Shown: positions 37,008-46,024, numbered from the stretch's first letter. The stretch is DNA of 64,000 bases from a bacterium (GCA_020444065.1 JAHLLQ010000004.1:367958-431957); one strand, 5' to 3'. Notes: generated from the sequence alone by a model not told the origin. Made by a program: numbers and translations.

Positions 37008-37838
37008 ATGAGCAATGAGGAGCATCTTGAGCTGACGCACGAGAACCGCCGCACAGGAGAGCGGGCTCGACTGATGATCGACAAGGCCGACAAATCCGTC
37101 TACGATAAACAAAAGGAGCGCCTGTATCTCGGCAGGGACGACCACTGGTACATCGAGCGTGGCAAAAAGTTCGCCGCGATCTTAAAGGGCCCGCGACCGG
37201 GGCCGAAAATGCTGCTGATTTGCCGAAACGGTGACCGTTCCGATCTCCGAAAGGAGAACTGGAAGTATGGCACTCGTGAGGAAATGGCCGTGGGTGGATA
37301 CCGCTACGATGCAAGCCGTGACAGATGGTATGCATCAATAGGTGGTGGTAAGCTAAGGAAGCAGAAGTGGTTCAAGACGGAAGCCAGCGCGATCAAATGG
37401 CTGGACCGGCAGCGGGACAAGCGGCGAGGGATATCGCCCCCCGTGATGAGGGCCGATCAGTTTGAGCAGAACATAAAGGGATGTATCGGCAAGGTCACCA
37501 AAGCTAGGCCAAGTGGCGAGGAGTTCATCGTCTGGGTCCAAAACCTCACCACGAAAAAGTTCGCAAAATCTGCCTCCAAGAAGGGTTGGTGGGGCACCGG
37601 GGCGAAGGTGTGGAGCGCACGGGCCGACAAGACGATCACCGAAGACGATATGCGAAATGAGACCACGGGACTGGAAGGGATGATCTTTCAATACGATGTG
37701 GATCGCCGCGGTGAGATCCGAAACGTTCGACTCTGCAAGGATCAACAACTCGGCCAGCCCAAGCGGGGTGAAGGTGCTACAATTGAACAGATCCTGCTAC
37801 AGGAGGATGACGATAAACCAAGCATTATCAGTCTGTAG
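37008..37838 (+). CDS. HNH/AP2-like DNA-binding protein (phage type)
   Basis: A 276-residue protein. ATG 37008 has GGAGG upstream and the longer frame is unsupported. MLLICRNGDRSDLRKENWKY resembles the C-terminal half of an HNH motif (H/C...N-x-x-x-N) and GYRYDASRDRWYASI...KQKWFKTEASAIKWLD resembles an AP2/integrase-type DNA-binding domain. This pairing is common in phage homing endonucleases, but the first HNH His is not clear. The C-terminal half is unknown. Confidence 0.55.
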   Translation: MSNEEHLELTHENRRTGERARLMIDKADKSVYDKQKERLYLGRDDHWYIERGKKFAAILKGPRPGPKMLLICRNGDRSDLRKENWKYGTREEMAVGGYRYDASRDRWYASIGGGKLRKQKWFKTEASAIKWLDRQRDKRRGISPPVMRADQFEQNIKGCIGKVTKARPSGEEFIVWVQNLTTKKFAKSASKKGWWGTGAKVWSARADKTITEDDMRNETTGLEGMIFQYDVDRRGEIRNVRLCKDQQLGQPKRGEGATIEQILLQEDDDKPSIISL

Positions 37839-37960
37839 CATCATCCCCTCATGTATTATGAATAGCTACTCCCGATTCTTCGAAGACCAACTGCTCGGGA
37901 GAGATCGAAGCGACATGGGAGTACTTCTCAATACCGCTCCCTCGCTACGGGTTGGGACCT

Positions 37961-37990
37961 GAATTGGATTTCCGGTAGGGAATCCAATTC
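37961..37990. repeat. 10-bp perfect inverted repeat
   Basis: GAATTGGATT and AATCCAATTC flank a ten-base loop and are followed by TTAAAGG. It could form the 3' end of the 37838 transcript or a protein-binding palindrome. Confidence 0.5.
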
Positions 37991-38569
37991 TTAAAGGTCC
38001 TGCACCCGGCTCGGTGCACGGTTTTGACAATCAGTGGCGACACGAAGCGCCCTCTTGCATCACGCCCTCGGATTCCATCCTCGTCCGTTCCTGCAACGGC
38101 CGCTCCGTCCGCCACAATAGTGATGGGTTTGAAGATTGAAAACAACCTGATCCGACCGGAATCCCGGAGGGTGGAGGTGGGATCAGCGCAATCATGAGCG
38201 AGGAGATTCTGGAGGCACCCGAACCCTTGCGGTGAGTGGTGCTGGAGGAATCTTCGGAAGCGAATGATTGCGGGCAGGACTTGAAGACGAAGCAATCGAC
38301 TCCGGTTAAGTTGGCCCCGTTAATGTCTCACGCCGAAGAGTGCGCCAAAATCTCCCCCCCCGTACCCCCTACCGGGGGTTTGAAAATAGGGGTGTCAGGC
38401 GGGGGGGCGAGATCGAAAATCGGGACATAGCGCCGAGGGCATTCCGCGTACAAATCCGCGTCTTGAAAACACGCCAGCGCGACTTCAGAAGCAAAATGCG
38501 GAGCGGGGGGGCGAATCGAATCTTATCGAACAAGAAGGCTTTACTCGCGCACAGTTCTAAAAATGGGAA

Positions 38570-38596
38570 CTGCGGGAGTATCCACCGCTCCCGCAG
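38570..38596. repeat. 9-bp perfect hairpin
   Basis: CTGCGGGAG and CTCCCGCAG close a nine-base loop. No T-tract follows on either strand, so a structural RNA or DNA element is possible. Confidence 0.45.
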
Positions 38597-38807
38597 GTAT
38601 AACCACAACACTGGCATAGTTGCCTAGTCGCTTGTCTGGCCCTAGGTGGCGACCAGCTTTGTCTCTGGGGTGCGACAGTGGTTCTCCCGTCCCGTTGAGG
38701 TTTCGTGGTTATGTTCTTTCCGGTCTACGATTGAGTCTGAGGATAAGTCGGAACGGGTTTTTGCCCCAGTTTCAGTTTTCCTACCATAAGGAAACTCCTT
38801 TGGAGGA

Positions 38808-38936
38808 ATGAAAATAATGCAAGCAGTTCTCGCGCCAATCTGGAACGAGTGTCTGAACCTAGCAAAAACGCTGTCGCGCAACTGCTATCTGGCCTGTAAT
38901 GGACTCAGGGTGTTTCGAAAGTACGCATTGTGGTGA
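38808..38936 (+). CDS. Possible small peptide (42 aa)
   Basis: ATG 38808, or the in-frame ATG 38817 which has GGAGG ten bases upstream, opens a 42-residue frame (MKIMQAVLAPIWNECLNLAK... RKYALW) with three Cys and a basic C-terminus. The good ribosome-binding site is the main support. No relative is recognised. Confidence 0.3.
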   Translation: MKIMQAVLAPIWNECLNLAKTLSRNCYLACNGLRVFRKYALW

Positions 38937-39031
38937 AATGAGATGAGATTGACCAAATGAGTCTTGCTGTCTTCGTGAAACCTAAGTGGTAGCCGAAGTG
39001 CCCTTACGCGGCTGTCGGTCGTTGAAGCTCA

Positions 39032-40084
39032 CTAGAGCCCCAGATCCAAGGCAGTGGAATCTCGGAAGACCTCATCCAGATTGTATCGCGTGTAGACGGC
39101 AATCATGCGAGCTGTCTTGTGAGCGGACTGCCGCATGATATCGCTGGTCTTTGCGCCGCGAGAATCCGCCTCCGTTACAAAGCCAGCACGCAGGCTGTGA
39201 CTCGCATAGTGATCCGGGTTAAGGCCGATGGCGGCGACGGCGCGTTTGATGGCCCGCGAGACGCCCTTGTTGCTCATCGCCTCATCGAGAATCTCCTCGG
39301 CATTGGTGATTGAGCGAAAAACGCTTCCGGTTTCGATGGCGCCGGAATCCATCCACGCTTTCAACGCTCGCACTGGACAAGTCTCAGATTTCCTTCCGCA
39401 ACGGATGAGCTTGATGTGACCTTCACCGTCTTGGTCGGTCTTACTGCGGCGGATCTCGATGATCAGTCCCTGCCGGTGTGATTGGATATCCTTGAACTGG
39501 AGCGCGGCCAGTTCGGAGCCGCGACACCCGGTCGCGAAGCCGATCAAAAGGAGTGCCTTGTCCCGAAGCCCCCGAGGATTGCATGCGAACGTCTTCACGA
39601 TTTTCTGGATGTCTTCGGTGCGAAGCGCGTCCTTGCGCTCCTGCTTCACAGACTTCTCCCGCCTGATGCCCTTAAGGACGCGAAGGACACGAGGATCGGA
39701 TGCTGGATCTCCAAGTCCCGCTTCCTTGTGCACGTGGCTCAGAGATGCCTTGCGCCGTTCGATGGTCGCGAGTTTGCGCGGTGCTCCCCAGTCTCCATCT
39801 CCCAGCGCGGCAAGATATGCGCAAATGGTCTCGGGGCTGGCCGGAATAGATGAGAGCCCGCGACTCTCGCAATACGCCGCGAAGTCCTTTAAGTCTGATC
39901 GGTAAGCGCGCAGTGTCGCGGACGCCCAAGATCCGGCGTAGTGCTCCCCGGCTCTCCGGATGTCTCGGTCGAATCCGATGCGAGCGGTGGCGGCCTGTTC
40001 AGGTGTGGGATTGCCAGTGCTATCAGGCGACGCGATCTCCTCGCCCGAGAAGAGGGCCAACTCGGTTGCTGCCGGTGTTTCCAT
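39032..40084 (-). CDS. Tyrosine recombinase/integrase (island internal)
   Basis: A 350-residue XerC-like recombinase. An N-terminal SAM-like core-binding domain (about 40-140; SWASATLRAYRSDLKDFAAYC) is followed by the catalytic domain with Arg in GCRGSELAAL, HSLRAG (HxxR), His in SAHKTA and the Tyr in VYTRYN. ATG 40084 has GGAGG eight bases upstream; the 115 extra residues of the longer frame are not protein-like. A perfect 9-6-9 inverted repeat lies 24 bases upstream (40108-40131). Because it is 3 kb from the island end, it may be a leftover from another element or serve a local rearrangement. Confidence 0.88.
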   Translation of the reverse strand: METPAATELALFSGEEIASPDSTGNPTPEQAATARIGFDRDIRRAGEHYAGSWASATLRAYRSDLKDFAAYCESRGLSSIPASPETICAYLAALGDGDWGAPRKLATIERRKASLSHVHKEAGLGDPASDPRVLRVLKGIRREKSVKQERKDALRTEDIQKIVKTFACNPRGLRDKALLLIGFATGCRGSELAALQFKDIQSHRQGLIIEIRRSKTDQDGEGHIKLIRCGRKSETCPVRALKAWMDSGAIETGSVFRSITNAEEILDEAMSNKGVSRAIKRAVAAIGLNPDHYASHSLRAGFVTEADSRGAKTSDIMRQSAHKTARMIAVYTRYNLDEVFRDSTALDLGL

Positions 40085-40634
40085 GATTTTGCCTCCGTGC
40101 CTCAAGTGTCTGATAACATCCCTTATCAGACGGTGATTTTGGGTGTCAGAACATCGGGACGCATGAGGGAAACAATTTGAGCAATCGTCAGCCTCAGAGA
40201 GGTGCTGCAACCCCGCTCCCAGTGTTCTGCGCCAAGAGGTGACAGAAGCCATTCGAGGCACACTACTGACCCCGGATCTCCCGTCTCGACCGAGATCGAA
40301 ATGGAAATCATTAATACATGGATACTTGAAAAAAAAGAACTTAGGACTTGACGGGGGGATGCCTTTGATCGCATGGTTCCCCTGAATCGCGGTGAAACTC
40401 GCCGCCCAATATATCCACGAAAATCCCAATCCAAAAGAACACCATTTTCTGGACGCTCAAATATAGCGTCTCCGGATCGGCAAGGCACGTCCGTGCAATC
40501 GTGCGCGCTGCCTCACCGGTCTCCGGAAAGGGGATACCGCATGTCTGATATCGCTCGAAGTCCGCCGTAGGTGGGATTGCCGTCGAAGTCTACTCGCAAC
40601 CAACAACCTCGACTTCTTGAAAGGAAACAAAACT
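40085..40634. other. Divergent region between recombinase and Gp37/Gp68 gene
   Basis: 550 bases without a supported gene. It contains the 40108-40131 palindrome and A/T-rich stretches (TTGAAAAAAAAGAACTTAGG near 40325) that could hold promoters for both directions. Confidence 0.4.
40108..40131. promoter_or_regulatory. 9-6-9 inverted repeat upstream of recombinase
   Basis: GTCTGATAA, spacer CATCCC, TTATCAGAC. The 9-bp arms with a six-base spacer have the geometry of a tyrosine-recombinase core site (as in dif), but would also suit a repressor operator 24 bases before the recombinase start. Confidence 0.55.
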
Positions 40635-41429
40635 ATGGAATACACGGAAATCGCTTGGACCACGCACACTTTTAACGGCTGGGAAGGATGCTCGAAAGTG
40701 AGCAGCGGCTGTAAATTCTGTTACGCCTCGGGCATTGCCAAACGCTTCGAGAGCAACAGGGGAGTCATCTGGGGACCCCATGGGACTCGGGTGAGAACAA
40801 GCGAGCAAAACTGGAAGAAGCCCCTCACGTGGAACCGGAAGGCTGAGAAGAATGGCGAACGCTACCGAGTGTTCACCGCATCGATGTCGGACGTTTTCGA
40901 GGAGAATTGGGATGAAGCCCTCGATCCGTGGCGAACGGATCTGTTTGACCTGATCGAGACCACACCGAACCTCGACTGGCAGATCCTTACCAAGAGACCC
41001 GCGGCCATCGCCCCAACGCTGAAGCGACTCGGATATCCCAAGGATTTCTTCCTCTCCCTCGGAAACGTCTGGCTCGGAACGTCGACAGAGAACGCTGATT
41101 GGGCGAGAAGGCGTATTCCGCCCCTGACCAAGATCCCAGCCGCAGTGCATTTTATTTCGGCGGAGCCACTACTCGGCCCAATCCCTAACCTCCCGTTGGA
41201 CCATATCGAGTGGGTGATTGTGGGAGGCGAATCAGGTCCCAAGGCTCGCCCGATGGAGGCTGACTGGGTGCGTGAGATCAGAGATCAGTGTCTCGCATCG
41301 GGGACTCCATTCTTCTTCAAGCAGTGGGGTGGCGCGAGAAAGAAGCTCTCCGGAAAGCTGCTGGAAGCTCGCGAATGGACACAGATCCCAACCAGAACTC
41401 TGCCGAAGGAGGAGACACCATGTATGTGA
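40635..41429 (+). CDS. Phage Gp37/Gp68 family protein (DUF5131)
   Basis: A 264-residue protein. The start MEYTEIAWTTHTFNGWEGC with C19-X6-C26-X2-C29 (GCSKVSSGCKFCYA) is the family hallmark and resembles a radical-SAM cluster site, though activity is unproven. TASMSDVFEENWD, ILTKRPA, GNVWLGTSTEN and VIVGGESGPKARPM are conserved blocks. AAAGGAAA precedes ATG 40635. The family is found in phages and islands, often next to a three-Cys-motif partner, which is not present here. Confidence 0.85.
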   Translation: MEYTEIAWTTHTFNGWEGCSKVSSGCKFCYASGIAKRFESNRGVIWGPHGTRVRTSEQNWKKPLTWNRKAEKNGERYRVFTASMSDVFEENWDEALDPWRTDLFDLIETTPNLDWQILTKRPAAIAPTLKRLGYPKDFFLSLGNVWLGTSTENADWARRRIPPLTKIPAAVHFISAEPLLGPIPNLPLDHIEWVIVGGESGPKARPMEADWVREIRDQCLASGTPFFFKQWGGARKKLSGKLLEAREWTQIPTRTLPKEETPCM

Positions 41430-41719
41430 TGGTAACGAAGAAAGGCAAGGTCAAGGCATGCTCTTCGCCGTCCATTATCGACAGCGGGTTTGGGGGCTTG
41501 TACGTGGCCAAAGATGGAACTGTCTGCGGGACGGCGCCCGGTATCACCAACCGAACTTGGGCAAAGCTGAGAAAGAATGGGGATGGTGATTGGGAAGTTA
41601 TCGACTGGAACGTCAATCCCACGAACCAGTTCGCCCCGGCGAGTCCAGACTCACCTGAACCATGGCTAGCACTCTGGCACTCGATTCCAGAGATCGACAG
41701 TGGGCTGCCCGGACCGTGA
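41420..41719 (+). CDS. Hypothetical protein overlapping the DUF5131 gene
   Basis: A 99-residue protein from ATG 41420, with GGAGGAG about five bases upstream and a 10-base overlap with the DUF5131 stop. The first 65 residues are basic and beta-rich (MYVMVTKKGKVKACSSPS, GGLYVAKDGTVCG), with Cys 15 and Cys 37; the rest is acidic and Pro-rich. No family is recognised, but coupling suggests a partner of DUF5131. Confidence 0.5.
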   Translation: MYVMVTKKGKVKACSSPSIIDSGFGGLYVAKDGTVCGTAPGITNRTWAKLRKNGDGDWEVIDWNVNPTNQFAPASPDSPEPWLALWHSIPEIDSGLPGP

Positions 41720-41968
41720 ACCGGGCAGAGATCCCCGCCAGCTCTCGCAGACAGATCTTCAGTTGATCTGTTGATCAATCTGGCACAACCGCAGAGCAAA
41801 CGCAGAGCGTCTAAGATTCAACTGAAGAGCGAATGAGTCCGCTGTAGAATTCCGGTGGGCTCCTTCGCCATTTGACCCTCGCGATAGACGCAAAACGTGG
41901 AAGGGGATACATCATCATTGCACGCCTATTGGATAAGCATCCCCGGATCAGGCCATGAACGCTCCGAT

Positions 41969-43084
41969 TCAGTACTCGAAGCCCGGAGGCTCCTCAGGAA
42001 TTAGGTGTGAATACAATCGGAAGCAGACTGATCGGTCATGCCCCAACCATTTGGCGAGGTAATCTAGACTCCAGCCGGATCTCATCAGTGCATTTGAGGC
42101 AAAGCCGTGGCGGTAGGCGTGCACGCCTTTGTACTCGATCTTCTCCGCGGGGCAGAAGCGGTACTTCAGCGTTTTGCGGTACCAGTTGTGGTACTTCCAG
42201 ATGATCGGCAGATCCCTCTGCCATGATTTTCCGTGATGCTTCCGGCTCATCCCGATCAGCGTTTGAAGGTCATTCCACACACCACTGAAATCGCCTGTGA
42301 GAGTCAAATTTCTGGTCTCACGCTTCTTGTTCTTCGCCACTAGAACTTGACGGTTCTGCTTGTCGACATCGGAGAATTGCAGCCCCATCAACTCACTATA
42401 CCGGAGACCGGTGAATGCATAGATTCGAGTCATGAGTTCGAATAACCGCCAGTCATCCCCTTCGGCAGATCTCTCCTTAGCTGATTTGAGGATCTTCCGG
42501 ACTTCTTCCGGATAGTAGATTTTTCGTTCTTCGACCTCTTGGGAGTGGCTCTTCTTCGGCCGGTGGACCCGCTTCACCGGGTTCTTGAGGTCGTAGTAGT
42601 TATAGACCGCAGACAGCCAGTTGATGTGCTCCGACACGGTCTTGTGACCAAGGCGCCGATCAGTTTCTCTCTTGTGATTGATGACCTTTTGCTGGCGAAG
42701 CCAGCCTGCCCAGCGCTCGATATCCTGTTTCGTGAGTTCTGGAAGACATGACTGACACCCGAAGAATTTCTCGAATCTGCGCTCGAAACGCTCGATATTC
42801 CCCAAAGTGCTCTCAGCCCTCCCACGAGCTTTGAGGGTTTTTCGGTACTCCCTAAACAACGTGAAGCTGCTGACATCAGGGGTGGCGTGAGGGTCCTTGT
42901 CTCTGCCGTTCTCTTCCCAGACTCTCGTCGCCGCTACTTCTCTTGCGCGGGCAAATACGTTCTGCTTCGTGCTGAATCTTATCCTCCTCCCGGCATATGT
43001 TGTGAAGTAGCACGACCAAATGCCCCGCCTCGGGCTCTTCTCGAAGTACGTAGTCGTTGTGCCGATGGTCTCGATCTTCTTCAT
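41969..43084 (-). CDS. int: Tyrosine recombinase, likely integrase of the tRNA-Pro island
   Basis: A 371-residue integrase with an N-terminal arm-binding-like start (TYFEKSPRRGIWSCYFTTYAG), a core-binding domain (about 70-165; TPDVSSFTLFREYRKTLKA) and the catalytic domain with Arg in TGLRYSELMGL, HAYRHG (HxxR), LGHD and the Tyr of FRLYSHL. It lies 157 bases from attR with its start toward it, the usual layout for an integrase that inserts into tRNA 3' ends. It is more A+T-rich than flanking core genes. Confidence 0.9.
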   Translation of the reverse strand: MKKIETIGTTTTYFEKSPRRGIWSCYFTTYAGRRIRFSTKQNVFARAREVAATRVWEENGRDKDPHATPDVSSFTLFREYRKTLKARGRAESTLGNIERFERRFEKFFGCQSCLPELTKQDIERWAGWLRQQKVINHKRETDRRLGHKTVSEHINWLSAVYNYYDLKNPVKRVHRPKKSHSQEVEERKIYYPEEVRKILKSAKERSAEGDDWRLFELMTRIYAFTGLRYSELMGLQFSDVDKQNRQVLVAKNKKRETRNLTLTGDFSGVWNDLQTLIGMSRKHHGKSWQRDLPIIWKYHNWYRKTLKYRFCPAEKIEYKGVHAYRHGFASNALMRSGWSLDYLAKWLGHDRSVCFRLYSHLIPEEPPGFEY

Positions 43085-43146
43085 GGTGATCTTGTTCCCG
43101 AAATGCTTTCATTAATCAAGCCCTGTTTGGGGCTCAGAAACAAGGG

Positions 43147-43173
43147 AAAACATTGGAAAGTTTCCAGTGTTTT
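43147..43173. repeat. 27-base imperfect palindrome near attR
   Basis: AAAACATTGG... to ...CCAGTGTTTT, symmetric except for two G-T wobbles. It lies 63 bases before the integrase start side and 68 bases from attR, so it may be a promoter operator, a recombination-factor site or a terminator facing the island end. Confidence 0.45.
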
Positions 43174-43240
43174 AATGTGGTCTATTCTTTCTAACTCTAA
43201 TAGTTCTAGGGCTGTGTGCACGGTTGTGGGGCTGGGGTTT

Positions 43241-43266
43241 TGGTTCAAATCCAGTCGCCCCGACCA
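43241..43266 (+). repeat. attR: copy of the tRNA-Pro 3' end
   Basis: 26 bases identical to 20477-20502 (TGGTTCAAAT...CCCCGACCA). No other tRNA part is present, so this is the duplicated attachment core at the right end of the island. Confidence 0.9.
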
Positions 43267-43463
43267 TTTTCAAGCTGACCCCAAGAGCCTCGGGATTCGA
43301 TCCCGGGGCTCTTTTTTCGTTTCGACGTGTTGCGGGTAAAGCGCTGCACCGCTCCAACGGCAGTTTGGATCGTGCGGAGGCCTAAGGGCTCTTGACCACT
43401 GGCGGCACGGCGCGCCTAATTTCCTGTTCAGTTGGCAGGTACTTTCGGACGTGGGATTCTTGC

Positions 43464-46019
43464 ATGGCAGACGGTACGAACAACGGTAGCAACGGCAGCG
43501 GGGCCGACGGCGCTTTGACCAAAGGGCATGTGGATGTGTCGGACCGATTCCTGTGCGTGCACGGGCATTTCTATCAGCCGCCGCGGGAAAATCCCTGGCT
43601 GGAGACGATCGAGGAGCAGCCGACCGCCGCGCCGTTCCACGACTGGAACGATCGCATCACCAACGAATGCTATGGCCCGAACACGGCCGCGCGCGTCGTC
43701 AATTCCGAGGGCGAGATTCTCGACATTCGGAATAACTACGAGAAAATCAGCTTCAACATCGGCCCCACGTTGCTTTCCTGGATGGAGCACCACGCCGAGG
43801 ACATTTATCATGAGATTCTGGCGGCCGATGCCCGATCAGTTGTCGAGCGCGGCGGCCATGGCAATGCCCTCGGACAGGTCTACAATCACCTGATCATGCC
43901 ATTGGCGTCACGGCGCGAGAAGAACACCCAGATCATCTGGGGTATGGAAGACTTCCGGCGCCGTTTCCGTCGCGATCCCGAAGGTTTCTGGCTTTCCGAG
44001 ACCGCCGTCGATGTTGAGACGCTCGAAGTGCTGGCCGCGAATGGCGTTGTCTATACGGTGCTTGCGCCGCGCCAGGCGAAAGCCTTCCGCGTGCTGGATG
44101 GCACTGGCGGATGGCGCAGTGCAGATGGTGGCCGCATCGATCCGAGCCGTCCGTACATTTGCTCGCTGCCTTCCGGGCGTCACATCGTCCTCTTCTTCTA
44201 CGATGGGCCGATCAGCCAGGCTGTCGCGTTCGAGGGTCTGCTGACCGACGGCAATCGTTTCGCCGAGCGCTTGACCAGCGGCTTCTCACGTCATCGCACC
44301 TGGCCGCAGCTTGTACACATCGCGACAGACGGCGAGTCCTATGGTCACCATCACCTCCACGGCGAAATGGCGCTGGCCTACGCGCTGCACGTCATCGAGG
44401 CACGGTCGCAGGCGCGCCTGACGAATTACGGCGAGTACCTGTCGCTTGTTGCACCGAACTGCGAGGCCCAGATCTGGGAGAACAGCTCGTGGTCGTGCGT
44501 GCATGGCGTGGAGCGTTGGCGTTCCGACTGCGGATGCTCGACTGGCGGGCACCAGGGATGGAATCAGAAGTGGCGTCGTCCGCTTCGCGATGCCTTCGAT
44601 CTGATCAAGGCAAAGGCGGACGAGATCTTCGATGTCGAAGCGGCACGATTCTTCCGCGAGCCATGGGAAGCGCGCGACGCCTACATCGACGTCTTGCTGA
44701 ATCGAACTCCGGACCAGACATTCGATTTCCTGTCGCAGCACAAAGAGCACGACCTCGAACCAGAAGAGCGTCGCGAGGCACTCAGTCTGCTCGAAATGCA
44801 GCGCAACTCGATGCTCATGTACACGAGCTGTGCGTGGTTCTTTGACGAGCTCAGCGGAATCGAGACGGTGCAGACGTTGAAGTACGCGGCACGCCTGTTG
44901 CAGTTGATCCAGCGTTACGCCCCAAAGCTCGAAGCCGAATTCGTCGCCGTTCTGGAGAAGGCCCCCAGCAATATTCCCGCGTTTGAGAACGGCCGTGCGA
45001 TCTGGCATCGCCTTGTGAAACCACAAGTCGTGGATTTGCACCGCGTGGTTGCGAACTACGCGATTCTGAATTTCGATCGGCACTTCGAGGGTTCTATCGA
45101 GCACTACTGCTACGAGATCAATGAGAGCGATTCGCACTCCGGCCAATATGGCAACAGCCGTCTGAAGATTTCGCGTTTCACGGCCGCCTCGCGCCTGGCG
45201 GGGGAGACGCTCGAGGGCGTCGTTTGCGTGTTGCACTTCGGCGGTCACGACTTCCAGTGCAAGATCCGCGGTCCGTTGGACCTGGCCGATTACGAGGACC
45301 TGCAGTCAGACCTTTTCAAGATCTTCAGCCGACGTTCCTTGACCGAGGTTGTACGCGCGATCGATGCGCACTTCGGCGGGCGCGACTACACGTTGTCTGA
45401 CCTTTTCGGCGAGTGTCAGCGCGAGATTCTAGGCCGCGTCACTGTTGGCGCATTCGAGCGTTTCGAGTCCACGTTGAATCTGATGTACGACGAGAATCGC
45501 AAGTTGATGGAGTACCTGTTGGAGAGCGGCGCGCCGCTGCCTCCAGGCTTCCTGGCAGTGGGCGAGTACGTCCTGCGTGCGCGGCTGAAGGATGAACTCG
45601 CGGTCTTTGTGAGCAATCCAGAGCAATCGACCGCTCTCGAGACCGCAAAGGAGGCGCGCCACATCGGGCTCAACATCGTCGACGAAGGTCTGCGCGGCGA
45701 TCTGGCGCGAGCGCTCGAGCAGGTCTTCCACGATCTCGCGTTGATGCCGACCGGCGGGCTTTGCCGCATCGCGAATCAGCTTCTCGACATCATTGAGATT
45801 CTGGATGTACACCTCGACCTTTGGGAAGCGCAGAACATCTGCTTCGCTCTGGTGTACGGCCGTGATCTTCCTTCGCATCTCGCGCGACAGACGCGCTATC
45901 GCCGCCGGCCGAACTCACCGGTTTTCCCGGCGCTGCGCGAACTGGCCGATCGCCTCCGCATCAGCCGAACGCCACTTCGTTCTGCTTCCGATATCGAAGA
46001 AGCCAGTATGAGTGGCTGA
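43464..46019 (+). CDS. GH57-family protein with DUF3536
   Basis: An 851-residue protein. The first about 300 residues are a GH57-type (beta/alpha)7 barrel: HGHFYQPPRENPWLETIEEQ, NDRITNECYGPN and IATDGESYGHHHLHGEMAL (metal/acid residues of the family). The rest is the helical DUF3536 region, including CGCSTGGHQGWNQKWRRPLR. GH57 enzymes act on alpha-glucans, but this subfamily's substrate is not established. ATG 43464 gives MADGTNNGSNGSG; the 24 extra upstream residues are unlikely. The nearest neighbours give no operon. Confidence 0.85.
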   Translation: MADGTNNGSNGSGADGALTKGHVDVSDRFLCVHGHFYQPPRENPWLETIEEQPTAAPFHDWNDRITNECYGPNTAARVVNSEGEILDIRNNYEKISFNIGPTLLSWMEHHAEDIYHEILAADARSVVERGGHGNALGQVYNHLIMPLASRREKNTQIIWGMEDFRRRFRRDPEGFWLSETAVDVETLEVLAANGVVYTVLAPRQAKAFRVLDGTGGWRSADGGRIDPSRPYICSLPSGRHIVLFFYDGPISQAVAFEGLLTDGNRFAERLTSGFSRHRTWPQLVHIATDGESYGHHHLHGEMALAYALHVIEARSQARLTNYGEYLSLVAPNCEAQIWENSSWSCVHGVERWRSDCGCSTGGHQGWNQKWRRPLRDAFDLIKAKADEIFDVEAARFFREPWEARDAYIDVLLNRTPDQTFDFLSQHKEHDLEPEERREALSLLEMQRNSMLMYTSCAWFFDELSGIETVQTLKYAARLLQLIQRYAPKLEAEFVAVLEKAPSNIPAFENGRAIWHRLVKPQVVDLHRVVANYAILNFDRHFEGSIEHYCYEINESDSHSGQYGNSRLKISRFTAASRLAGETLEGVVCVLHFGGHDFQCKIRGPLDLADYEDLQSDLFKIFSRRSLTEVVRAIDAHFGGRDYTLSDLFGECQREILGRVTVGAFERFESTLNLMYDENRKLMEYLLESGAPLPPGFLAVGEYVLRARLKDELAVFVSNPEQSTALETAKEARHIGLNIVDEGLRGDLARALEQVFHDLALMPTGGLCRIANQLLDIIEILDVHLDLWEAQNICFALVYGRDLPSHLARQTRYRRRPNSPVFPALRELADRLRISRTPLRSASDIEEASMSG

Positions 46020-46024
46020 GCAAG

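Larger units (their letters stand above)
37839..38807. other. Gene-poor island segment with hairpins and G-runs
   Basis: Almost 1 kb without a credible gene. It contains a perfect 10-bp inverted repeat at 37961-37990 (loop of ten), possibly the terminator of the HNH/AP2 gene. Nested C-run/G-run repeats lie at 38352-38413 (outer CTCCCCCC with GGGGGGCGAG, inner ACCCCC with GGGGGT), a second GGGGGGG block at 38505-38511, and a perfect 9-bp hairpin at 38570-38596. ORFs here are short and their residue use is not protein-like. Confidence 0.5.
20477..43266. mobile_element. Composite tRNA-Pro genomic island (about 22.8 kb)
   Basis: The element is bounded by 26-bp direct repeats of the tRNA-Pro 3' end and carries a tyrosine recombinase next to the right end (41969-43084) plus a second one (39032-40084). 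Gene content differs from the flanks: a type I R-M operon, phage-type HNH/AP2 and Gp37/Gp68 genes, secreted cargo and a long gene-poor segment. Base composition is visibly more A+T-rich in several genes (29689-30642, 24404-26461, 41969-43084) than in flanking core genes. An internal tRNA-Gly fragment suggests that it was assembled in more than one step. No replication, conjugation or structural phage genes were seen, so mobility today is uncertain. Confidence 0.82.

Noticed and set aside
20477..43266. Possibility that the island is an intact prophage
   Set aside because: No capsid, portal, terminase, tail or lysis genes were seen; only integrases and phage-type HNH/AP2 and Gp37/Gp68 genes.
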